From Nocardioides szechwanensis (GTDB lineage: Bacteria; Actinomycetota; Actinomycetes; Propionibacteriales; Nocardioidaceae), in assembly GCF_900103935.1 (NCBI RefSeq), contig NZ_FNIC01000001.1, forward strand, positions 1 through 64,000: a DNA stretch of 64,000 nt, read 5' to 3'. Of the stretch, positions 25,988 to 35,780 are shown piece after piece (the first letter of the stretch is position 1; every line of letters starts with the position of its first letter). The notes under the pieces are model-generated. The model had not been told where the DNA came from, did no database searches, and saw nothing but the letters and a program-made list of their open reading frames with translations. A program made the position numbers and the translations under genes.

Positions 25988-26526
25988 TGACCTCTCATAC
26001 CCTGAGCGTGCTGGTCGAGAACAAGCCCGGCGTCCTCGCCCGCATCGCCGGCCTCTTCAGCCGACGCGGCTACAACATCGACTCGCTCGCGGTCGGTCCG
26101 ACCGAGCACCCCGAGGTCTCGCGGATGACGATCGTGGTCAACGTCGACGAGTCCCCGCTGGAGCAGGTCACCAAGCAGCTCAACAAGCTGGTCGAGGTGA
26201 TCAAGATCGTCGAGCTCGACCCGCAGGCCTCGGTCAACCGTGAGCTGGTCCTGGTCAAGGTCGCGGCCACCGCCGAGACCCGCGGCCAGGTGCTCGACAC
26301 CGTCCAGCTGTTCCGCGCCAAGGTGATTGACGTCGCCAGCGACGCGGTCACCATCCAGCTGGTCGGCAACTCCGCCAAGATCGGCGACTTCCTGCGCGTG
26401 CTCGAGCCCTTCGGGGTGCGCGAGCTCGTGCAGTCCGGCCAGGTCGCCATCGGCCGCGGCTCCCGGTCCATCTCCGAGCGCAGCCTGCGCCCGGTCGTCG
26501 TGCCGGCCCCGCCCGCCGTGGGCTGA
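25987..26526 (+). CDS. ilvN: Acetolactate synthase regulatory small subunit
   Basis: The product has 179 residues. The start overlaps the ilvB stop by one base (TGATG). An N-terminal ACT domain (residues 3-77: HTLSVLVENKPGVLARIAGLFSRRGYNI) binds valine for feedback inhibition, and a second ALS_ss_C domain follows (VNRELVLVKVAATAETR, DFLRVLEPFGVRELVQSGQVAIGRGSR). Length and both domains are standard. Confidence 0.97.
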   Translation: MTSHTLSVLVENKPGVLARIAGLFSRRGYNIDSLAVGPTEHPEVSRMTIVVNVDESPLEQVTKQLNKLVEVIKIVELDPQASVNRELVLVKVAATAETRGQVLDTVQLFRAKVIDVASDAVTIQLVGNSAKIGDFLRVLEPFGVRELVQSGQVAIGRGSRSISERSLRPVVVPAPPAVG

Positions 26527-26559
26527 CCGACGTACCTCTTGTACTTACCCTTTAGTTGA

Positions 26560-27612
<1,053 letters not shown>

Positions 27613-27622
27613 GACGCCGAAT

Positions 27623-27688
27623 ACACGTTGACCCGCCCGAAACTTTCGGGCGGGTCAACGTGTTTTTCGGTGAGTTTCGGGCGGGTCA
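27623..27688. repeat. Palindromic terminator repeat, copy 1 (with third arm)
   Basis: Arms ACACGTTGACCCGCCCGAAA (27623-27642) and its exact complement (27644-27663) flank a single C and are followed by TTTT, giving a strong terminator for ilvC. Eight bases beyond the shared core, a third half-arm CGGTGAGTTTCGGGCGGGTCA ends at 27688; its last three bases are the stop codon of the minus-strand ABC permease. The same composite, same spacing, occurs at 59787-59848, and the bare palindrome at 63213-63245. Confidence 0.92.
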
Positions 27689-28504
27689 CTTCACCTCGGA
27701 GCGCATCACCAGGCCGAGGCCGACGGCGAGGGGGATGACCAGCCAGAGGGTGCCGGCGGTGGCGAGCTGGGCCCAGGCCTCGCCGGACATCTCGCCCTCG
27801 AAGAGCGCGCCCTGGGCGAAGTTGAAGTCGATCCACAGCTGGATGTCCTCGAACCACTGCTGGCTGGAGGCGAGCAGCAGCGAGAGCGTGGGCAGCAGGA
27901 ACGAGTAGACGAAGTAGCCCACGATCGCGCCGGGGGAGTTGCGGATCAGCACCCCGAGCATGAAACCGATCAGCATGCCGAGCACGTTGGCCAGGATGAT
28001 GTAGGAGAACTCGACCGCCGAGACGTTCCAGATCGTGTCGGTCCCGGTGATGGCGGTGCCGAGGATGTTGCCGAGGGCGCCGATCACGCCGGCGACGAAC
28101 ATGGAGACCACACCCACCCCGACCGCGACGAGGAGCTTGGCGGTGATGACGCGCTCGCGGTGCGGCACCAGCGTGAACGTGGTGAGGCCGGTGCGTTGGC
28201 TCCACTCACCGGTGACGGCCAGGATCGCGACCATCGGCAGGATGACGGCGATCGGGAAGCCGATCGCGGTCGCGAACGTCTCGTAGGTGAGCTCGTCGTT
28301 CGGCGCGAAGAGAATCACCGCACCGGTGGCGAGCAGGGCGGTGATGCCGATGCTGGCCATCAGCCAGAAGCCGGAGCGGGTGTCGAACATCTTGCGCAGC
28401 TCGACCCCGGCCACCCGGGCGAGCGGGATGGGCGCGTGGACGGGCCGGGCGGTGTCGGCCGGTCGGTCGACGGCGGTGGTGGTCTCGATCGTGACGGCAC
28501 TCAT
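27686..28504 (-). CDS. ABC-2 type transporter permease
   Basis: The product has 272 residues. A short polar N-terminus is followed by about six membrane segments (FWLMASIGITALLATGAVILF, IGFPIAVILPMVAILAVTGEW, LLVAVGVGVVSMFVAGVIGAL, ILANVLGMLIGFMLGVLI and others) with WSQRTGLTTFTLVPHRERV in a cytoplasmic loop, typical of ABC-2 permeases of the CcmA/DrrB-like export type. It is the partner of the ATPase whose stop overlaps this start by four bases. Cargo unknown. Its stop codon is inside the palindromic repeat. Confidence 0.88.
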   Translation of the reverse strand: MSAVTIETTTAVDRPADTARPVHAPIPLARVAGVELRKMFDTRSGFWLMASIGITALLATGAVILFAPNDELTYETFATAIGFPIAVILPMVAILAVTGEWSQRTGLTTFTLVPHRERVITAKLLVAVGVGVVSMFVAGVIGALGNILGTAITGTDTIWNVSAVEFSYIILANVLGMLIGFMLGVLIRNSPGAIVGYFVYSFLLPTLSLLLASSQQWFEDIQLWIDFNFAQGALFEGEMSGEAWAQLATAGTLWLVIPLAVGLGLVMRSEVK

Positions 28505-29400
28505 GCCGCTACTCCTTCTCGTTGGGTGTCTGCGGTGAGCTCGAGGAACATCTCCTCGAGCCCGGCGCCGTCGGCGGCGCGGAGCTCGGTGAGGGCGACG
28601 CCGGCCGCGAGGGCGACCTTGCCGATGGTGGAGGCGTCGGCGTCGGTACGCAGCGCACCGTCGGCGTACGGCGTGCCGCTGTGGCCGGCGGCGTCGAGGG
28701 CCCGGACCAGGCCCGGGAGGTCGTCGCTTCGTACGACGGTCCCGGCGGCCTCGAGCAGCTCGGACTTGGTGCCCTGGGCGACGATCCGGCCGTTGCCGAT
28801 GACCACGAGGTCGTCGGCGATGACCTCGATCTCGTGCAGCAGGTGCGAGGACAGCAGAACGGTGCCGCCGCGGTTGGCGTAGCCGCGCAGCAGGTCGCGC
28901 ATCCAGCGGATGCCGGCGGGGTCGAGCCCGTTGGCGGGCTCGTCGAGGATCAGGACGTGGGGGTCGCCGATCAGGGCGGTGGCGATACCGAGCCGCTGCC
29001 GCATGCCGAGCGAGTAGTTGCGGACCCGGCGGTTTGCCTCGTTGTCGGTCAGGCTGACCCGCTCGAGCATCGCGTCGACGCTGCCCTTAGGGAGCCCCAT
29101 GGTGCGCTGGGCGATGGTGAGGATCTCGCGGCCGGTGCGGCCGGCGTGCTGGGCCGACGCGTCGAGCAGCACCCCGACCTCGCGGCCCGGGTTGGGCAGG
29201 TCGGCGAAGCGGCGCCCGTCAATGAGGGCGGAGCCGGACGTGGGCGGCGTGAGGCCGACCATCACCCGCATGGTGGTGGACTTGCCGGCGCCGTTGGGGC
29301 CGAGGAAGCCGGTGACGCGCCCGGTGCGCGCCTCGAAGGTGACGTTGTCGACGGCGGTGAAGTCGCCGTACTTCCTGGTGAGTGAGTCGATGGTGATCAT
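28501..29400 (-). CDS. ABC transporter ATP-binding protein
   Basis: The product has 299 residues from ATG 29400. Walker A is GPNGAGKST, the signature is NYSLGMRQRLGIATAL, Walker B is VLILDEPANGLDPAG, and the switch histidine is in LLSSHLLHEIE. The C-terminal 80 residues are the usual extension of ABC-2 export ATPases. Members are annotated as bacitracin/daunorubicin-type exporters, but the cargo here is unknown. It forms a two-gene unit with the permease. Confidence 0.92.
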   Translation of the reverse strand: MITIDSLTRKYGDFTAVDNVTFEARTGRVTGFLGPNGAGKSTTMRVMVGLTPPTSGSALIDGRRFADLPNPGREVGVLLDASAQHAGRTGREILTIAQRTMGLPKGSVDAMLERVSLTDNEANRRVRNYSLGMRQRLGIATALIGDPHVLILDEPANGLDPAGIRWMRDLLRGYANRGGTVLLSSHLLHEIEVIADDLVVIGNGRIVAQGTKSELLEAAGTVVRSDDLPGLVRALDAAGHSGTPYADGALRTDADASTIGKVALAAGVALTELRAADGAGLEEMFLELTADTQREGVAA

Positions 29401-29540
29401 GCGAGAAGCCTCGCGGCCAGGGGCACCTCCCCACATCGGGGAACGCTCTGACCTGCCCCCGGACCGGACCCCCACCCCGACCCCGAGACGGCCTCAGGGT
29501 TGCGCCGGAACAGACCACCGGCCGAGCGTGTTCAACCGGC

Positions 29541-30254
29541 ATGCGCATCGAGATCTGGTCCGACGTCGTCTGCCCGTGGTGCTACATCGGCAAGCGCCGT
29601 CTGGAGACCGCCCTGGGCACCTTCGAGCACGCCGACGAGGTCGAGGTGGTCTACCGCTCCTTCGAGCTCGACCCCTCGGCTCCGCACCACGGGCACGAGC
29701 GCACGCTGACCACGCTGGCCCGCAAGTACGGCAGCAGCGAGGCCGAGATGCGCCAGCGGATGGAGGGCGTGGTCGCGACCGCGGCGGAGGAGGGGCTGGC
29801 GTTCCGGCTCTTCGACAACGTCCACACCAACACCATCGACGCGCACCGCCTGCTCCACCTCGCCCTCGAGACCGGCGGCCCCGCGCAGCAGCGCGAGCTC
29901 AAGGAGAGCCTGCTGGCGGCGTACTTCGTGCGCGCCGAGGACGTCGGCGACCACGCCGTGCTCCGCCGGGCCGGCGTCGCGGCCGGCCTCGACCCGCAGC
30001 GCGTCGACGCCGTGCTGGCCTCCGACGAGTACGCCGACGCCGTCGCCGCCGACATCGCGCAGGCCCGCGCCTACGGCGCTACGGGAGTGCCGTTCTTCGT
30101 CATCGACGCGCGCTACGGCATCTCCGGCGCCCAGCCGGCCGCGGCCTTCACCCAGGTGCTCGAGCAGGCCTGGTCGGAGTCGCACCCCGTGCTCCAGACG
30201 GTGCGCGGGGACGCCGGTGGTGAGGTCTGCGGGCCCGACGGGTGCCCGATTTGA
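29541..30254 (+). CDS. DsbA family oxidoreductase, FrnE-like
   Basis: The product has 237 residues with no signal peptide, so it is cytoplasmic. The N-terminal thioredoxin strand MRIEIWSDVVCPWCYIGKRRLE carries the CPWC active site; a helical insertion and the cis-Pro region GATGVPFFVID follow. The C-terminus holds two extra cysteines (GGEVCGPDGCPI), as in FrnE proteins, where a second pair assists catalysis. It is a disulfide isomerase or oxidoreductase linked to oxidative stress in related proteins. The next gene starts 65 bases downstream behind its own iron box. Confidence 0.9.
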   Translation: MRIEIWSDVVCPWCYIGKRRLETALGTFEHADEVEVVYRSFELDPSAPHHGHERTLTTLARKYGSSEAEMRQRMEGVVATAAEEGLAFRLFDNVHTNTIDAHRLLHLALETGGPAQQRELKESLLAAYFVRAEDVGDHAVLRRAGVAAGLDPQRVDAVLASDEYADAVAADIAQARAYGATGVPFFVIDARYGISGAQPAAAFTQVLEQAWSESHPVLQTVRGDAGGEVCGPDGCPI

Positions 30255-30275
30255 GCGGCCGTCCCGACCGGCGAC

Positions 30276-30294
30276 TTTGGTTAGGCATACCTAA
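30276..30294 (+). promoter_or_regulatory. IdeR/DtxR iron box upstream of efeU
   Basis: The 19 bases tttggttaggcatacctaa match the palindromic consensus TTAGGTTAGGCTAACCTAA at 16 of 19 positions. A TAGCAT -10-like element at 30305-30310 places the box over the -35 region, so iron-loaded IdeR/DtxR would block transcription. The start GTG 30319 lies only about nine bases after the -10, giving an almost leaderless transcript. Confidence 0.85.
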
Positions 30295-30318
30295 TCTGAC
30301 GCGGTAGCATGCCCGCTT

Positions 30319-31197
30319 GTGCTGGCGAACTACCTGATCGGGCTCCGTGAGGGGCTGGAGGCTGCCCTCGTGGTCAGCATCCTGGTGGCCTACCTGGTCA
30401 AGTCCGAGCGTCGGCACCTGCTGCCGCGGATCTGGATGGGCGTCGCCCTGGCGGTCCTGCTCAGCGTCGCGATCACGCTCGGCCTGGGTCTTCAGTCCCG
30501 TCAGTTCACGTTCGAGACCCAGGAGCTGATCGGCGGCACCCTGTCCCTGGTCGCCGTGGTGTTCGTGACCTGGATGATCTTCTGGATGGCCGGCGCCGCC
30601 CGGACCATCGGCTCTGAGCTGCGCGGCCGGATCGACCTCGCCGCCGAAGGGCGCTCCTGGTCGTTGGTCGTCGTGGCGTTCCTCGCGGTCGGGCGCGAAG
30701 GTCTCGAGACCGCGCTGATCCTCTGGACCAACACGCAGGCGGCGATCGGCCGCGACCTGGCGCCCACGGCCCAGCAGACCGGGGAGCCGCTGCTGGCGGC
30801 GCTCGCGGGCATCGTCACCGCGGTGGTGCTCGGCTACCTCCTCTACCGCGGCGCGATCTCGATCAACCTCACGAAGTTCTTCACCTGGACCGGTGCCTTC
30901 CTGATCGTGGTGGCCGCGGGCGTGCTCGCCTACGGCGTCCACGACCTCCAGGAGGCGGCGTTCCTGCCCGGGCTCAACACCCTCGCCTTCGATGTCTCGG
31001 GCACGATCCCGCCGGGCTCCTGGTACGGCACCTTGCTGAAGGGGATCTTCAACTTCTCGCCCGCCAGCACGGTGCTCGAGACCGTCGCCTGGGTGGCATA
31101 CGTCGTCCCGGTGTCCTACCTGTTCTTCCGCATGACCAGGCGCCGCTCGGCTGCCTCACCCCGTTCCGCTGCCGTCCCTGAAGGAAGTAACACGTGA
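30319..31197 (+). CDS. efeU: Iron permease EfeU (FTR1 family)
   Basis: The product has 292 residues with about seven membrane segments. The two REGLE iron-binding motifs are clear: GLREGLEAALVVSIL in the first helix and VGREGLETALILW in the fourth. It is the channel of the EfeUOB system, taking up iron oxidised or delivered by EfeO and EfeB. It is the first gene of the operon, behind the iron box; its stop overlaps efeO's start by four bases. Confidence 0.95.
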   Translation: MLANYLIGLREGLEAALVVSILVAYLVKSERRHLLPRIWMGVALAVLLSVAITLGLGLQSRQFTFETQELIGGTLSLVAVVFVTWMIFWMAGAARTIGSELRGRIDLAAEGRSWSLVVVAFLAVGREGLETALILWTNTQAAIGRDLAPTAQQTGEPLLAALAGIVTAVVLGYLLYRGAISINLTKFFTWTGAFLIVVAAGVLAYGVHDLQEAAFLPGLNTLAFDVSGTIPPGSWYGTLLKGIFNFSPASTVLETVAWVAYVVPVSYLFFRMTRRRSAASPRSAAVPEGSNT

Positions 31198-32372
31198 AGC
31201 GACTCTCCTGGCTCGCCGCCGCCCTGCTCGTGGCGGCGCCCGCCCTCGCCGCCTGTGGCACCGAGAGCACCAAGCCGTCGGGTGACAGCGGTGGCGACGA
31301 CGCCCGGGCCCTGACGGTCGCATCGTCCGACGACGCATGCGAGGTGTCGGCCACCGAGGCGCCGGCCGGGACGATCAGCTTCGACGTGACCAACACCGGC
31401 TCGCAGGTCACGGAGTTCTACCTGCTCGCCGAGGACGGCCTGCGGATCGTGGCCGAGGTCGAGAACATCGGGCCCAACATCACCCGCGCGCTCACCGCCA
31501 GCGTGCCCGCCGGCACCTACGTCACCGCGTGCAAGCCGGGCATGACCGGCGACGGCATCCGCGCGGAGTTCACCGTGACCGAGTCCGACGAGGAGGTCGA
31601 GGTCAGCGCCGACGAGCAGGAGCTCGTCACCCAGGCGCAGGACAACTACGCCGCCTACGTCCAGGACCAGTCCGACCAGCTGCTGGTCAAGACCCGCGAG
31701 TTCGTCGAGCTCTACAAGGCCGGCGACCAGGACGACGAGGCCCGGGCGCTCTACGCCGACGCCCGCACCCACTGGGAGCGCATCGAGACCGTCGCCGAGT
31801 CGTTCGGCGACCTCGACCCGAAGATGGACGCCCGCGAGGCCGACCTCGAGCCGGGCCAGAAGTGGACCGGCTGGCACCTCATCGAGAAGGACCTGTGGCC
31901 CGCCCGCGCCGGCAAGTACAAGTCGCTGACCGCCCAGGAGCGGGCGACGTACGCCGACGACCTGCTCGCCAACACCGAGACCCTCGACGGCCGGATCCAG
32001 GAGCTCACGTTCACCGTCGACCAGATCGCCAACGGCTCGCGCGGCCTGCTCGAAGAGGTCGCGACCGGCAAGGTCACCGGCGAGGAGGAGTACTGGTCGC
32101 GCACCGACCTGTGGGACTTCCAGGCCAACGTCGACGGTGCCAAGGTCGGCTTCGACGGCGTCAAGCCGCTGCTGGAGCAGAAGGACCCCGAGCTGGCCAC
32201 CGAGCTCGAGAGCCGCTTCGACGAGCTGCAGGAGCTCCTCGACGCCCAGCGCACCGACGAGGGCTTCCGCTACTACGACGAGCTGAGCGGTGACGAGATC
32301 AAGGCCCTGTCCGACGCGGTCAACGCCCTGTCCGAGCCGTTGTCGCGCCTGACGGCCGCGGTGCTGTCCTGA
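31194..32372 (+). CDS. efeO: Iron uptake protein EfeO (cupredoxin plus M75 domain)
   Basis: The product has 392 residues with a GTG start and aaggaag upstream. The signal peptide has a lipobox-like end (APALAACG), so it is a probable lipoprotein. The cupredoxin-like domain is at about residues 45-130 (EAPAGTISFDVTNTGSQVTEFYLL), with the M75 imelysin-type domain after it; the HxxE metal motif is in GWHLIEKDLW. It binds iron at the cell surface for EfeU. Full length for the family. Confidence 0.95.
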   Translation: MKRLSWLAAALLVAAPALAACGTESTKPSGDSGGDDARALTVASSDDACEVSATEAPAGTISFDVTNTGSQVTEFYLLAEDGLRIVAEVENIGPNITRALTASVPAGTYVTACKPGMTGDGIRAEFTVTESDEEVEVSADEQELVTQAQDNYAAYVQDQSDQLLVKTREFVELYKAGDQDDEARALYADARTHWERIETVAESFGDLDPKMDAREADLEPGQKWTGWHLIEKDLWPARAGKYKSLTAQERATYADDLLANTETLDGRIQELTFTVDQIANGSRGLLEEVATGKVTGEEEYWSRTDLWDFQANVDGAKVGFDGVKPLLEQKDPELATELESRFDELQELLDAQRTDEGFRYYDELSGDEIKALSDAVNALSEPLSRLTAAVLS

Positions 32373-32374
32373 CC

Positions 32375-33637
32375 ATGACTCCTCGAGTCTCCCGACGCGG
32401 GCTCCTCGGCGGCGGCGTGGCCGCCGCCGGGGCGGCCGGCGCGTTCGCGGCCGGCCGGGCGACCGCCGACCCCGGGGCGGGCCCCGTGGCGTCGCGCGCC
32501 GCGGCGTACGACTTCCGCGGGCCGCACCAGGCCGGCATCGTCACCCCCGCCCAGGACCGGCTGCACTTCGCGGCGTTCGACGTCACCACCGACTCGCGCG
32601 AGGAGCTGGTCACGCTCCTCCAGGCGTGGACGGTGGCGGCCGAGCGGATGACGAAGGGGCACGGCGCGGGTGAGATCGGCCCGGTCGAGGGGTCGCTCGA
32701 CCTCCCGCCCGACGACACGGGCGAGGCGATCGGGCTGCCGGCCAGCGGCCTGACGATCACGTTCGGCTTCGGGCCTGGCCTGTTCCGCGACGAGCAGGGT
32801 CGCGACCGGTTCGGCCTGGCCGAGCGGCAGCCCGAGGCGCTCCAGACGCTCCCGCACTTCCCGGCCGACAACCTCGACCCGGCGCGGTCCTACGGCGACC
32901 TCTGCATCCAGGCCTGCGCCGACGACCCGCAGGTCGCGGTCCACGCCATCCGCAACCTGGTCCGGATCGGCTTTGGCACGGTCGCGGTGCGGTGGTCGCA
33001 GCTCGGCTTCGGGCGTACGTCGTCCACCTCGACCTCGCAGGACACCCCGCGCAACCTGTTCGGCTTCAAGGACGGCACGGCCAACGTGAAGGCCGAGGAG
33101 GGCGACGTCCTCGAGCAGCACGTGTGGGTCGGCGAGGGTGACGACGCGCGTGGTGGCTGGCTGGCCGGTGGCTCCTACCTCGTCACCCGCCGGATCAACA
33201 TGACCATCGAGGTCTGGGACCGCCAGCCGCTCGGTGACCAGGAGGCGTTCGTCGGCCGGACCAAGGGCAGTGGCGCGCCGCTGTCGGGCGGCGAGGAGTT
33301 CTCCTCGCCCGACTTCGAGATGCCCGGCCGCAGCGGCCCGATCATCGCCGCCGACGCGCACGTCCGCGTCGTCCACCCCGAGCAGCACGGCGGCGCCAAG
33401 ATGCTGCGCCGCGGCTACAACTTCGTCGACGGCAGCGACGCCCTCGGCGGGCTCAACGCCGGGCTGTTCTTCATCGCCTACGTGCGCGACCCGCGCACCG
33501 GCTTCATCCCGATCCAGAACGCCATGGCCAAGAGCGACGCGCTCATGGAGTACCTCAAGGTCACCGGCTCCGCGCTGTTCGCCGTACCCCCGGGTGTGCA
33601 GCCGGGGGAGTGGGTCGGTCAGTCGCTCTTCGCCTGA
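32375..33637 (+). CDS. efeB: Dye-decolorizing peroxidase EfeB
   Basis: The product has 420 residues. A Tat signal is present (SRRGLLGGGVAAAGAAGAFAAG). The DyP heme-peroxidase motif GxxDG is in FGFKDGTANVK, with the distal Arg and proximal His regions downstream (GSYLVTRRINMTIEVWD; HVRVVHPEQHGG). It oxidises ferrous iron or acts on heme as part of EfeUOB. It begins two bases after efeO. Its end overlaps the convergent DinB gene by 19 bases. Confidence 0.95.
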   Translation: MTPRVSRRGLLGGGVAAAGAAGAFAAGRATADPGAGPVASRAAAYDFRGPHQAGIVTPAQDRLHFAAFDVTTDSREELVTLLQAWTVAAERMTKGHGAGEIGPVEGSLDLPPDDTGEAIGLPASGLTITFGFGPGLFRDEQGRDRFGLAERQPEALQTLPHFPADNLDPARSYGDLCIQACADDPQVAVHAIRNLVRIGFGTVAVRWSQLGFGRTSSTSTSQDTPRNLFGFKDGTANVKAEEGDVLEQHVWVGEGDDARGGWLAGGSYLVTRRINMTIEVWDRQPLGDQEAFVGRTKGSGAPLSGGEEFSSPDFEMPGRSGPIIAADAHVRVVHPEQHGGAKMLRRGYNFVDGSDALGGLNAGLFFIAYVRDPRTGFIPIQNAMAKSDALMEYLKVTGSALFAVPPGVQPGEWVGQSLFA

Positions 33638-34446
33638 GCCTCCCTGCTCTTGGCCTCGAGGACGGCGAGGTCGCGCTCGGCGTAGAGCCGGTGCTCCCAC
33701 TCCTCGTTGAGGATGATCCGCAGGCACTGCTTGACCGGGAAGCTCTGCGGCGGCGGCCACCCGCCGCCCTCGACGGGCACGGTGTCGGCCGCGAGAGCCT
33801 CGTCGGTGAGGTCGTCGAGATAGCGGAGGACGGCGTCGCGGCGGCCCTCGCGCAGCTCGAGTGCCTCGTCGAGCGACGGGCGGGCCTCGCGGTCGCGGGG
33901 GATGCCCGGGGTGTCGGGCATCTGGTCCCACGGCAGCTCGAGCGGGTGCCACGGCGACGGGTTGCCGAGGATCGCGCGGGTGAGCCAGGCGTCGGTGGCG
34001 AAGGCGAGGTGGCGCAGGGTCTCGATGAACGACCACTCGCCGTCGACCGACTCGTGCAGCTGGGCCGGGTCGAGGCGCCGGGCGCGCTCGACGGTCTCGC
34101 CCCAGAGCCGGTCGAGGAGCACCCAGGCCTCCCGGAAGCCGTCGGCGTCGTCAGGGCGCATCTGCGCGCGCCCTGGATGGCGCCGGTCGAGCTCGGCCTC
34201 GACGTAGGGCGCGACCTCGACGCCGTTGACGGTGAGCTTGATGACCTCGCCCACGATGTCGAGGTCGACGATCTCGACGCCGTGCATCCGGACCCCGATC
34301 AGGTCGGTGCCCCGGATCGTCATGTCGTACATCTCCGAGTCGATCAGCTCGACGTGCTCGAGATGGACGCGCTCGAAGCGCGTGTTGGTCAGGTCGACCC
34401 GCTCGAAGCGGGAGCCGCCCAGGTCTTGGTCCGCGAAGTCAGCCAT
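33619..34446 (-). CDS. DinB-superfamily protein with pentapeptide-like N-terminus
   Basis: The product has 275 residues. The first 65 residues resemble a pentapeptide-repeat ladder (SRFERVDLTNTRFERVHLEHVEL). Residues about 95-265 form a DinB-like four-helix bundle with candidate metal histidines in GEWSFIETLRHLAFATDAWL and LNEEWEHRLYAERDL. DinB/YfiT-like proteins act as thiol-dependent transferases or metal enzymes; the function here is unknown. This two-part architecture is recurrent in actinobacteria. Convergent with efeB. Confidence 0.85.
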   Translation of the reverse strand: MADFADQDLGGSRFERVDLTNTRFERVHLEHVELIDSEMYDMTIRGTDLIGVRMHGVEIVDLDIVGEVIKLTVNGVEVAPYVEAELDRRHPGRAQMRPDDADGFREAWVLLDRLWGETVERARRLDPAQLHESVDGEWSFIETLRHLAFATDAWLTRAILGNPSPWHPLELPWDQMPDTPGIPRDREARPSLDEALELREGRRDAVLRYLDDLTDEALAADTVPVEGGGWPPPQSFPVKQCLRIILNEEWEHRLYAERDLAVLEAKSREAQAKSD

Positions 34447-34484
34447 GCCGCGACGCTAGCGGCGTACGCCGACAGCCGAAAGAC

Positions 34485-35723
34485 TCACCGGACGGAGGGC
34501 TCCAGGAGCGTCGGCGTGTGCCGCAGCCGTTGGGCGAGCAGCGCGGTCATCACCAGGAGCGCGGTCGACAGGGCCACGACACCCGGCCACCCGGCGACGG
34601 TCCAGGCGCGGCCGCCCAGGCTGCCGAAGACCGACGAGCCCAGGTAGTAGGTGAACAGGTAGAGCGACGCGGCCTGGCCGCTGCTGACGCCGCCGGCGTG
34701 CGCGCGGGCGGGCACCCAGCCGCTGGCGACGCCGTGGACGGCGAAGAAGCCCACGGTCAGCAGCGCGAGGCCGGCGAGGACCAGGGGCAGGTATGACGGC
34801 AGTGTGAGCACCACGCCGACCACGGCCGCCGCACACCCGACCGGTAGCACCGCGCGCCGCCCGTAGCGGTCCGCCCCGCGCCCCGACAGCGTTGAGCTGA
34901 CGGTGCCCAGGGGGTAGACCAGGAAGACCAGGCTGGCCGCACCAAGGCCGAGGTGGAACGGCGCGCCGGTCAGCCGGAACCCCAGGGTGTTGAAGACCGC
35001 GACGAGGGAGCCGACCGAGCACCCGCCGACGGCGTACAGCGCGAGGAGGCCGGGGTCCGAGACGGCCCGACGCCCCATCCGGAGCAGCGCGCCGGCGCCG
35101 GTGGGTGCCGGCCGGAAGCGCTGCGACGGGGGCAGGGCCAGGCGGACGACGAGCGCGCAGCCGAGGCCGAGGAGGGCGGTCGCGGCGAGGCCCCAGCGCC
35201 AGCCCGCCAGGTCGCCGACCGGGCCGGCGACGAGCCGGCCCGCCATGCCGCCGAGCGCCGTACCGCCGATGTAGAGGCCGGCGACGCGCGCGTGGCTCGA
35301 GGGGTGCATCTCCTCACGCAGGTACGCCGTGGCGACCGCGGGCAGCCCGGCCAGCGCGACACCTTGGAGCAGTCGCAGTCCTAGGAGGGCCGACCACGAG
35401 GGAGCGAGCGCGCAGGCGAGGCCCACCACCGCGGACGCGGTCAGGGAGAGGTGGATGAGCCGGGTCCGGCCGACAACGTCGGACCACGGGCCGGCGACCA
35501 GGAGAGCCGCGCCGAGCCCGAGCGTGGTGAGCGAGAGCGACAGGGTGCTCTGCGCGGATGAGACCCCGAACTCCGTCGCGAGCTCGGGCAGCAGCGCCTG
35601 GGTGCTGTAGAGGAGCGCGAACGTCGCCACCCCGGCCGCGACGAGGGCGGCGACCACGCGGCGGTACTCGGGGGTGCCGGGCAGGTGTCCCTCGCCGAGC
35701 GCCCGTTCCGCGGTAGTGGTCAC
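34485..35723 (-). CDS. MFS transporter, YNFM/arabinose-efflux-like
   Basis: The product has about 412 residues from GTG 35723 with twelve hydrophobic segments. Family pattern: TFALLYSTQALLPELATEFGVSSAQSTLSLS in the first helix and loop, GPWSDVVGRTRLI (motif A) and LRLLQGVALAGLPAVATAYLREEM. It is a drug or metabolite exporter of unknown substrate. The start is not certain; an upstream GTG about 24 bases away is also in frame. It is divergent from a LysR regulator with a 57-base gap, the arrangement of a LysR-controlled efflux pump. Confidence 0.88.
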   Translation of the reverse strand: MTTTAERALGEGHLPGTPEYRRVVAALVAAGVATFALLYSTQALLPELATEFGVSSAQSTLSLSLTTLGLGAALLVAGPWSDVVGRTRLIHLSLTASAVVGLACALAPSWSALLGLRLLQGVALAGLPAVATAYLREEMHPSSHARVAGLYIGGTALGGMAGRLVAGPVGDLAGWRWGLAATALLGLGCALVVRLALPPSQRFRPAPTGAGALLRMGRRAVSDPGLLALYAVGGCSVGSLVAVFNTLGFRLTGAPFHLGLGAASLVFLVYPLGTVSSTLSGRGADRYGRRAVLPVGCAAAVVGVVLTLPSYLPLVLAGLALLTVGFFAVHGVASGWVPARAHAGGVSSGQAASLYLFTYYLGSSVFGSLGGRAWTVAGWPGVVALSTALLVMTALLAQRLRHTPTLLEPSVR

Positions 35724-35780
35724 CAGGAGAAGATGCGCCACCGGCAGCGATACGTCCAATGTTGATACTGGGCGATCTGT